Of a stretch of DNA of 6,916 nucleotides, positions 1 to 4,589 are shown piece after piece; the first letter of the stretch is position 1; the number at the start of each line of letters is the position of its first letter. Source of the stretch: JAMCQB01 sp947085305 (GTDB lineage: Bacteria; Nitrospirota; Thermodesulfovibrionia; Thermodesulfovibrionales; UBA9159). The notes below the pieces were generated by a model that did no database searches, had not been told where the DNA came from, and saw only the letters and a list, made by a program, of their open reading frames with translations. The DNA lies in NCBI GenBank assembly GCA_947085305.1, contig CAMTVV010000062.1, positions 1-6,916 on the forward strand. Reading direction: 5' to 3'. Made by a program: the position numbers and the translations under genes.

Positions 1-41
1 CCGCACTGCATATTTCCCTTGCAGGGGTAATCGGCTAAGCC

Positions 42-70
42 TTGACAGGAGGCCATCATTTCCTTACACT
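42..70 (+). promoter_or_regulatory. Sigma-70-type promoter of the toxin-antitoxin operon
   Basis: A perfect -35 box TTGACA (42-47) is followed by exactly 17 bp and a -10 box TACACT (65-70, four of six consensus bases). Transcription would begin near 77, giving a leader of about 30 nt before the antitoxin ATG at 108. The -10 lies inside an inverted repeat (59-83), as expected for a promoter repressed by its own antitoxin. The promoter is inferred from sequence match only. The TTG of the -35 box opens an in-frame upstream extension of the antitoxin frame, which I read as coincidence. Confidence 0.7.
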
Positions 71-95
71 AAAAGTAAGGAAAATAGTTCCTTAC
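59..95. promoter_or_regulatory. Probable autoregulatory operator: three TTCCTTAC half-sites
   Basis: TTTCCTTAC (59-67) and GTAAGGAAA (75-83) form a perfect 9-bp inverted repeat around a 7-nt centre. A third half-site, TTCCTTAC, lies at 88-95 in the same orientation as the first. The first arm covers the start of the -10 box (65-70) and the other two cover the predicted transcription start and leader. AbrB-fold antitoxins typically bind such palindromes alone or with their toxin to repress the operon. The repeats are directly visible; their role as operator is inference. In RNA the first two arms could also form a hairpin, but no U-run follows. Confidence 0.6.
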
Positions 96-102
96 GGGGA
101 GG
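96..102 (+). promoter_or_regulatory. Ribosome binding site deciding the antitoxin start
   Basis: GGGGAGG lies 5 nt upstream of the ATG at 108. It supports that ATG over the in-frame TTG at 42, which is the -35 box and lies upstream of the predicted transcription start. Confidence 0.7.
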
Positions 103-107
103 CAGCG

Positions 108-335
108 ATGATAGTCGCAAAAGTGACATCCAAAGGCCAGATAACTCTGCCAAAGAAAGTCAGGGATAAACTCGGGGTGCATCCGGGAGAGGATGTGGGT
201 TTTGAGGAAAAGGAAGGGGTTATCCTGATAAAAAAGGCGGTTACAAAGTCACCTTTCGATAAATGGGTGGGCAAGCTCACAAAGCTCAAGGGGCAATGCA
301 GCGATGACCTCGTAAAGGAGCTTCGGGGCCATTGA
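108..335 (+). CDS. vapB: AbrB/MazE/SpoVT-fold antitoxin (VapB-like)
   Basis: A 75-residue protein. Residues 3-43 match the swapped-hairpin AbrB DNA-binding fold: VTSKGQITLPKKVRDKLGV (6-24), then the PGEDV turn and a β-rich stretch ending VILIKK. The C-terminal third (about 48-75, SPFDKWVGKL and on) would be the toxin-binding tail that wraps the PIN partner. Known role of the family: it neutralises the toxin and represses its own operon by binding the promoter palindrome. The ATG at 108 was chosen because GGGGAGG sits 5 nt upstream and the conserved fold starts immediately. The coding sequence ends in CATTGA, with the toxin start TTG overlapping the TGA stop, so the two are co-transcribed and probably translationally coupled. 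A solitary AbrB-type regulator is less likely given the adjacent PIN gene. Confidence 0.88.
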   Translation: MIVAKVTSKGQITLPKKVRDKLGVHPGEDVGFEEKEGVILIKKAVTKSPFDKWVGKLTKLKGQCSDDLVKELRGH

Positions 336-811
336 TCACCGCTGTTGATACGAATATTCTGCTCGATATCCTTATTCCCGGAGAGCCACGTAGTGAATCT
401 TCAAAGAGGCTTCTGGACAAGCATCTTTTGAGCGGGAAGCTGATATTCTGTGAGGTGGTCTACGCAGAGCTCGCAGCCCGGTTTCCGTCAGAACATGAGC
501 TCAAGCTGTTCCTCGCAGAGACCGGCATGAGACTTGTCCCGTCGAATGAAAAGTCGCTCCACATAGCCGGAACGCGGTGGGCCGGGTTTGCTAAGAAGGG
601 CAAGAAAGACCGCTTCTCCTGCGGCAATTGCGGCAATGTTTTTGAGGCAGCCTGCCCTAAGTGCGGAACCGTGCTGACAAAAAGACAACTTGTCCTTGGC
701 GATTTCCTCATAGGCGCCCATGCCCTTGTGCATGCCGACTGCCTGCTTTCCCGGGACCTCGGAGTCTATAAAAACTATTTTCATGATCTGAAGCTTGTGA
801 GTTCAATATGA
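332..811 (+). CDS. vapC: PIN-domain ribonuclease toxin (VapC-like) with zinc-ribbon insert
   Basis: A 159-residue PIN-fold nuclease, in type II toxin-antitoxin systems a Mg-dependent RNA-cleaving toxin. The expected acidic residues are visible: D6 with N8 in AVDTNILLD, E46 in YAELAAR, D124 in GDFLIGAHAL, and D142 in LSRDLG. Between the third and fourth structural segments lies an insert with CGNCG (97-101) and CPKCG (108-112), that is C97, C100, C108 and C111. This treble-clef or zinc-ribbon-like knuckle is absent from typical short VapC proteins of about 130 residues and explains much of the extra length. The start is TTG at 332, overlapping the antitoxin stop, with AAAGGAG at 314-320 upstream (11-nt spacing). 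No other start preserves the AVDTN strand. Toxicity and the RNA target cannot be read from sequence. Confidence 0.87.
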   Translation: MITAVDTNILLDILIPGEPRSESSKRLLDKHLLSGKLIFCEVVYAELAARFPSEHELKLFLAETGMRLVPSNEKSLHIAGTRWAGFAKKGKKDRFSCGNCGNVFEAACPKCGTVLTKRQLVLGDFLIGAHALVHADCLLSRDLGVYKNYFHDLKLVSSI

Positions 812-900
812 ACGGGAAAGTCAGAAACGAACAAAGAGCATGTAAAAACCCTTACTCGCGCAGAGATGTTATCCATAGTCCTTAAAAATAAGAAATAATT
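812..900. other. Intergenic spacer before ligA, no clear signals
   Basis: This is 89 nt between the toxin stop and the ligA ATG. It is AT-rich near its end (TTAAAAATAAGAAATAATT). I see no convincing -35/-10 pair, no hairpin followed by a T-run, and no Shine-Dalgarno sequence. Whether ligA has its own promoter or depends on readthrough from the toxin operon cannot be decided from sequence. Confidence 0.5.
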
Positions 901-2946
901 ATGCCTGAAAAGATCCCGGAAAAGATCAAGCAAGAGATCGAAACCCTCGTCAGGGACATCAATTATCATAACTACCGTTACTACGTTCTCGATTCTCCGG
1001 TCATCTCGGATGAAGAATATGACAGGCTTTACCGCCGACTGAAGGAACTGGAAGAGAAACATCATTATCTCCTTCCCGACTCTCCTACCCTGCGGGTCGG
1101 CGCTTCTCCCCTGGAGAAATTCGAAAAGGTAAAACACTCAGAGCCCATGCTTTCCCTGGATAATGCCTTCTCCTACGAGGAAATGAGGGAATTCGACAAA
1201 AGGGTGAAGAGGCTTCTCGGCACAGAGGAAGACATTGAATATACCGTGGAGCCGAAATACGACGGCCTGGCAATGGAATTGACTTACAGAAACGGTCTTC
1301 TCCTCAGGGCCTCTACAAGGGGTGACGGTTATGAAGGAGAAGATGTGACCCGGAATATCAGGACCATTAAGGCAATCCCCCTGAAGATAGAAGTGCCGGG
1401 GAAAATCCCGGAGGAGATCGATATCCGCGGCGAGGTATATATGGATCTGGATGAGTTCGAAAAGCTGAACAAACAGAGGGAGCAGAGGGGTGAACCCCTC
1501 TTTGCCAATCCGAGGAATGCCGCTGCCGGTTCGGTGAGACAGCTTGATCCTGCGATAACAGCCTCCCGCAAACTCTATCTCGCATGTTACGGAATAGGGA
1601 CGGTGAAAGGAATACATTTCAAAAGCCAGTCTGAATTCGTCAAATGGCTTCAAGACGCGAGGTTTCCGACCCCGGCGACCATGAGGATTGCGGGAGGAAT
1701 AGACAAGGCCATTGACGCTATCAGGGAGATCGAAGAAGGCCGGAACTCTTTCCCCTTCGAGTCGGACGGCGCAGTGATAAAGGTGAATGACTTCGGGCTT
1801 CAGCAGAAACTGGGGGTAAAGACAAGGGAACCCCGGTGGGCAATTGCATATAAATTTAAGGCCCATCAGGGCACCACAAAGATAAAGGAGATCCTCGGAA
1901 GTGTCGGCAGAACAGGGGTCATCACCCCCTTTGCTGTTTTTGAGCCTGTGCGTATCGGCGGTGTAACCGTTTCCCGTTCCACACTGCACAACTGGGATGA
2001 GATAGAGAGGAAAGACATACGTGTTGGAGACACGGTTGTTGTGGAAAGAGCAGGCGACGTAATCCCGCACGTGGTGATGGTGGTAAAGGAGAAAAGAACA
2101 GGGAAAGAGAAAAAACCAGCCATCCCTGAGAAATGCCCTGTATGCAGTTCAAAGGTCGTGCGGGAAGAGGGTGAAGTGGCAGTGAGATGCGTCTCCCTGC
2201 ACTGCCCGGCACAGGTCCAGGAAAAGATCATCCATTTCGCATCCAGGGGCGGCATGGACATCGAAGGCCTCGGAGAAAAGAATGTGGAACTCCTTTATTC
2301 AAAGGGTCTCATAAAACATTTTGAGGATATCTACACGTTGAAGAAGGAGGACCTCCTTGAGCTGCCGAGGTTTGCGGAGAAGTCGGCTCAAAACCTCATG
2401 GAAGCCATCGGGCGGTCAAAACATGCCACCCTTGCTAAATTCCTCTTCGCCCTCGGGGTCCTCCATGTTGGGGAGTATGCGGCGAAACTCCTCGCAAAGG
2501 ATTTCAAACGCCTCGAAGATCTCTACGGGGTGACCCCGGAAAGGATTATGCAGATCAGGCAGATGGGAGAAAAGATCGCGTCTTCGGTAGCCGCCTTTTT
2601 CGGGGATGAGAGCAATATAAAAACATTGGAATCCCTCAAAGCGCACGGACTGAAACTTACGAATTCTGACTTTGTTTCAGGAACAGAGGAGAAGAGACCC
2701 CTTCAGGGATTGACCTTTGTGATTACCGGGACTCTGCCGAAATCAAGGAAAGAGGTGGAGGACCTCATCGAGGCCAATGGAGGCCGCGCATCCGCTGCTG
2801 TCTCGGCAAGCACTGATTATCTCGTGGCAGGGGAAGACCCCGGCTCAAAGCTGCAGAAGGCAAAAGCTTTAGGAGTCAAGACCATATCCTATGATGAGTT
2901 AGTCAAGATGATCGACGACAAATCAAAGAATCCGCGGTTGTTCTGA
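901..2946 (+). CDS. ligA: NAD-dependent DNA ligase LigA
   Basis: A 681-residue complete bacterial DNA ligase. It seals 3'-OH/5'-phosphate nicks in duplex DNA using NAD+ in replication (Okazaki fragment joining) and repair. Domains in order: Ia NAD-binding (about 1-70, with HNYRYYVLDSPVISDEEYD); adenylation domain with the AMP-accepting lysine K119 in KYDGLA; the REP-like loop FANPRNAAAGSVRQLD (201-216); OB fold near GRTGVITPFAVFEPV (336-350); zinc finger C412, C415, C430, C435; helix-hairpin-helix repeats (about 440-590); C-terminal BRCT domain (about 598-681, FVITGTLP and TDYLVAGEDPGSKL). Length matches the usual 660-690. The ATG at 901 is the only plausible start because an in-frame TAA lies at 889-891. 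There is no recognisable Shine-Dalgarno upstream, which is unusual for an essential gene. The yjbQ-like gene follows after 14 bp. Confidence 0.98.
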   Translation: MPEKIPEKIKQEIETLVRDINYHNYRYYVLDSPVISDEEYDRLYRRLKELEEKHHYLLPDSPTLRVGASPLEKFEKVKHSEPMLSLDNAFSYEEMREFDKRVKRLLGTEEDIEYTVEPKYDGLAMELTYRNGLLLRASTRGDGYEGEDVTRNIRTIKAIPLKIEVPGKIPEEIDIRGEVYMDLDEFEKLNKQREQRGEPLFANPRNAAAGSVRQLDPAITASRKLYLACYGIGTVKGIHFKSQSEFVKWLQDARFPTPATMRIAGGIDKAIDAIREIEEGRNSFPFESDGAVIKVNDFGLQQKLGVKTREPRWAIAYKFKAHQGTTKIKEILGSVGRTGVITPFAVFEPVRIGGVTVSRSTLHNWDEIERKDIRVGDTVVVERAGDVIPHVVMVVKEKRTGKEKKPAIPEKCPVCSSKVVREEGEVAVRCVSLHCPAQVQEKIIHFASRGGMDIEGLGEKNVELLYSKGLIKHFEDIYTLKKEDLLELPRFAEKSAQNLMEAIGRSKHATLAKFLFALGVLHVGEYAAKLLAKDFKRLEDLYGVTPERIMQIRQMGEKIASSVAAFFGDESNIKTLESLKAHGLKLTNSDFVSGTEEKRPLQGLTFVITGTLPKSRKEVEDLIEANGGRASAAVSASTDYLVAGEDPGSKLQKAKALGVKTISYDELVKMIDDKSKNPRLF

Positions 2947-2960
2947 TCCGTGATGCGGCC

Positions 2961-3386
2961 ATGATATTCACCGACACCATATCGCTGAGCACAAAAGGTT
3001 TCACCGACATAATCGACATTACCAATAAGGTCATATCTGTCTTGCGCGAATCGAAGATCGAGAACGGTTTGGTTACGGTCTTCTGTACAGGCTCAACAGG
3101 GACAATTACAACCATAGAATATGAATCAGGAGTGATCAACGATCTGAAGAGGGTGATAGAGAAGATCGCGCCTTCGAACATTCCCTATGAGCATGACAAA
3201 AGGTGGGGAGACGGGAATGGTTTTTCCCATGTGAGGGCAGCCCTCATGAAGCCTTCCCTCACCATCCCGGTGATGAAGGGCGAACTGGTCTTGGGGACAT
3301 GGCAGCAGATCGTCTTCATCGACTTCGACAACAGGGAAAGGCAAAGGGAGTTGATCGTTCAGGTCATGGGAGAAATACAGTCATAG
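2961..3386 (+). CDS. yjbQ: YjbQ/UPF0047 family protein
   Basis: A 141-residue protein covering the whole UPF0047 (YjbQ) family. Visible family motifs: FCTGSTGTITTIEYE (41-55), YEHDKRWGDGNGFSHVRAAL (76-95) with H78, D84, N86 and H90, the segment PSLTIPVMKGELVLGTWQQI (98-117), and a C-terminal β-strand ending VQVMGEIQS. E. coli YjbQ has been reported to have secondary thiamine-phosphate synthase activity, but the physiological role of the family is uncertain; the conserved His/Asp residues suggest a metal or phosphate site. The ATG at 2961 follows the ligA stop by 14 bp, indicating co-transcription. No good Shine-Dalgarno is present, so translation may rely on ribosomes finishing ligA. The gene ends against a palindromic repeat (3389-3417) and is convergent with mtgA. 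Confidence 0.9.
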   Translation: MIFTDTISLSTKGFTDIIDITNKVISVLRESKIENGLVTVFCTGSTGTITTIEYESGVINDLKRVIEKIAPSNIPYEHDKRWGDGNGFSHVRAALMKPSLTIPVMKGELVLGTWQQIVFIDFDNRERQRELIVQVMGEIQS

Positions 3387-3388
3387 AC

Positions 3389-3417
3389 TGGATTCCGGGT
3401 CAGGCCCGGAATGACAT
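3389..3417 (+). repeat. REP-like palindromic repeat, copy A
   Basis: CTGGATT and AATGACA flank a hairpin: ATTCCGGG (3393-3400), loop TCAGG, CCCGGAAT (3406-3413), an 8-bp perfect stem. It starts two bases after the yjbQ stop, between convergent genes. The same flanks and a near-identical loop recur at 4464-4494, and in reverse orientation at 4358-4384. There is no T-run on either side, so it is not a canonical intrinsic terminator, though it may protect 3' ends or slow transcription. Translated, it gives the WIPGQARND-type peptide often seen in spurious predicted proteins. Confidence 0.75.
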
Positions 3418-3461
3418 CGAAGTGAAGTGACTTAAGACGTCTATGCTATGCTCGCCCGCAG

Positions 3462-4262
3462 TCAATCCGCCGGTCTCAGCTTCTCGATGGGCACATGTGC
3501 TGGGTCGTTTCCGGCTTCAGAGGAAGGACCGCTCTCTCCGGTGACCTCCCTGTACTCAGGGATAATGATCCCCCGTTTCACCATGATGCTATAGATCAGG
3601 TTTGACCGGTTCACCACATACCGCTGATTCCCGGTGGGATTATATTTCCTCGGGTTCGGGAGGACCGCTGCAAGCCTGGCAGCCTCTTCAGCGGAAAGAT
3701 CGGCAGCGGATTTTCCGAAGTAATACCGTGATGCTGCTTCCACACCGAATATCCCCTCTCCCCATTCAATGACATTAAGATAGAGTTCCAGCATCCGTTT
3801 TTTCGAGAGGACGCTTTCCATTCTCCATGTGATGACCGCTTCTGCAATCTTCCTTAAGGGGTTCTTTGCAGGAGAGAGATATAGGTTCTTTGCAAGCTGC
3901 TGGCTTATGGTGCTGCCCCCCACTTTAAACTTCTTAGCTTTTATGTCCTTTTCTATGGCCTTCTGTATCGCCTCATAATCAAAGCCCTCATGCTTCCAGA
4001 ACTTGTCGTCCTCTGCAATGAGCACAGCTTTGATGAGGTAAGGAGAGACCCGGGCAAGGGGGACCCATGCCTGAGAAATCCGGTACTTCTTCCCTCTCTT
4101 TTCCTCTTCCTTTTCCCTGAATTTCATGAAAGAAGTCTTCCCGGGATTCACTTTTTGGAGTTTTGAAACATCGGGCATCAGGAGAAAATAGGCAAGAGGA
4201 ACGAGGGCAGCGAGAAAAAAGAAGATAACTATAATAGATTTAAATTTCTTGCCTTTACGCAT
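3462..4262 (-). CDS. mtgA: Monofunctional peptidoglycan glycosyltransferase MtgA
   Basis: A 266-residue GT51-family enzyme that polymerises lipid II into glycan strands at the outer face of the inner membrane. A basic N-terminus (MRKGKKFK) and one transmembrane anchor (about 9-29, IIVIFFFLAALVPLAYFLL) give an inside-to-outside orientation. The GT51 motifs appear in order: AEDDKFWKHEGFD (83-95) with catalytic E84; GGSTISQQLAKNLYL (115-129); RKIAEAVITWRMES (137-150) with second glutamate E141; KKRMLELYLNVIEWG (154-168); and YFGKSAADLSAEEAARLAAVLPNP. There is no transpeptidase domain, so it is not a bifunctional class A PBP. A hydrophilic tail of about 30 residues (237-266) follows the catalytic domain. 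A TATAAT promoter lies about 65 bp upstream of the ATG; the ribosome site is weak (GAGG about 11 nt upstream). It is convergent with ligA-yjbQ. Confidence 0.95.
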   Translation of the reverse strand: MRKGKKFKSIIVIFFFLAALVPLAYFLLMPDVSKLQKVNPGKTSFMKFREKEEEKRGKKYRISQAWVPLARVSPYLIKAVLIAEDDKFWKHEGFDYEAIQKAIEKDIKAKKFKVGGSTISQQLAKNLYLSPAKNPLRKIAEAVITWRMESVLSKKRMLELYLNVIEWGEGIFGVEAASRYYFGKSAADLSAEEAARLAAVLPNPRKYNPTGNQRYVVNRSNLIYSIMVKRGIIIPEYREVTGESGPSSEAGNDPAHVPIEKLRPAD

Positions 4263-4284
4263 CTTTGTTCAAAACCTCAAAGCG

Positions 4285-4301
4285 TCAGGCTGGAAGCCTG
4301 A
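4285..4301 (-). repeat. Hairpin in the mtgA leader
   Basis: TCAGGCT (4285-4291) and AGCCTGA (4295-4301) are perfect 7-bp arms around a GGA loop. It sits between the predicted mtgA -10 box (4327-4332) and the ATG (4262), so it would form in the 5' leader about 20 nt before the start codon. No T-run follows, so it is not an obvious attenuator. Confidence 0.5.
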
Positions 4302-4326
4302 TCTATTACGGATGCCGGCTCATTGA

Positions 4327-4356
4327 ATTATACTGAGCGTCATAAATCAACAACAA
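4327..4356 (-). promoter_or_regulatory. Likely mtgA promoter
   Basis: Read on the minus strand, a perfect TATAAT (4327-4332) is preceded, 18 bp upstream, by TTGTTG (4351-4356), a 3/6 match to the -35 consensus. Transcription would start near 4320, giving a leader of roughly 58 nt to the mtgA ATG. A palindromic repeat begins immediately upstream at 4358. The -10 match is strong and the -35 weak. Confidence 0.45.
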
Positions 4357-4357
4357 C

Positions 4358-4384
4358 GTCATTCCCCGACTTGATCGGGGAATC
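4358..4384 (-). repeat. REP-like palindromic repeat, copy B (inverted)
   Basis: ATTCCCCGA (4361-4369), loop CTTGA, TCGGGGAAT (4375-4383): a 9-bp perfect stem. Read on the minus strand it has the loop TCAAG and the tail AATGAC, the same pattern as copies A and C, but with a different stem sequence that stays fully paired. Confidence 0.75.
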
Positions 4385-4463
4385 TATGGTTCGACAGGCT
4401 CACCATGACACCATAGTCACCCTGAGCCTTCGGCGTGAGCTCAGTCGAACGCTTGTCGAAGGG
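4384..4463. repeat. Nested composite of small inverted repeats between copies B and C
   Basis: CTATGGT (4384-4390) and ACCATAG (4410-4416) are 7-bp inverted arms. TTCGACA (4390-4396) and TGTCGAA (4454-4460) are 7-bp inverted arms spanning the segment. CTGAGC (4422-4427) pairs with GCTCAG (4439-4444), and TGAGCTCA (4436-4443) is itself an 8-bp palindrome. TGAGCC at 4423-4428 continues the complement of the left arm's GGCTCA, but is separated from TGTCGAA by about 25 bp, as if one unit had been inserted into another. Confidence 0.6.
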
Positions 4464-4494
4464 CTGGATTGTCCGGTCAAGCCGGACAATGACA
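4464..4494 (+). repeat. REP-like palindromic repeat, copy C
   Basis: CTGGATT flank, ATTGTCCGG (4468-4476), loop TCAAG, CCGGACAAT (4482-4490), AATGACA flank: a 9-bp perfect stem. The flanks are identical to copy A and the loop differs by one base, while the stem differs at several paired positions. Confidence 0.78.
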
Positions 4495-4513
4495 AACTGG
4501 TTATGACTTATAT

Positions 4514-4545
4514 CGCTGTGTATAGCAGCGGCTTCAGCCACTATA
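4514..4545. repeat. Overlapping alternative hairpins downstream of argB
   Basis: CGCTG (4514-4518) pairs with CAGCG (4526-4530) around a 7-nt loop. The same CAGCG region also lies in an imperfect palindrome: TATAG (4521-4525) with CTATA (4541-4545), containing GGC TTCA GCC (4530-4539). The two structures are mutually exclusive. They lie 45-75 bp beyond the argB stop and lack a T-run, so a terminator role is uncertain. Confidence 0.4.
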
Positions 4546-4589
4546 AAGAGCATGTTTCCTTTACTGCTGCCGTATGAGCATATTTGGTC

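Larger units (their letters stand above)
4263..4589. other. 327-bp non-coding region rich in palindromes
   Basis: This stretch separates the end of argB from the start of mtgA (both minus strand). It holds the mtgA leader and promoter (to about 4356), a cluster of short palindromic repeats (4358-4494), and overlapping hairpins (4514-4545). An 84-codon open frame at 4323-4577 on the plus strand is made almost entirely of repeat sequence (peptides such as MVRQAHHD and CPVKPDND) and I do not consider it a gene. No intrinsic terminator with a T-run is visible downstream of argB. Confidence 0.75.

Noticed and set aside
1..41. C-terminus of an upstream gene
   Set aside because: Two plus-strand frames end at TAA (28-30 and 36-38), but the remaining 9-11 codons are too few to support or identify a gene.
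42..107. N-terminal extension of the antitoxin from TTG at 42
   Set aside because: The TTG is the -35 box, lies upstream of the predicted transcription start, and the extension has no ribosome site or family homology pattern. The ATG at 108 has GGGGAGG at ideal spacing.
850..855. A fourth CCTTAC half-site upstream of ligA
   Set aside because: A single 6-base match is expected by chance in a window of this size, and it is not part of an inverted repeat.
808..885. 25-codon frame starting at the ATG overlapping the toxin stop
   Set aside because: The ATGA overlap is tempting, but the peptide is very short, of low complexity, and has no ribosome site.
3203..3430. Plus-strand 75-codon frame overlapping the yjbQ-like gene
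   Set aside because: It lies out of frame within a well-supported gene and ends in palindromic-repeat translation (WIPGQARND).
4358..4494. CRISPR array
   Set aside because: The repeats are in opposing orientations, differ in sequence, and there are no regular spacers or cas genes.
4521..4545. Intrinsic terminator for argB
   Set aside because: The palindrome is imperfect and no T-run follows on the minus strand, so terminator status is not supported.
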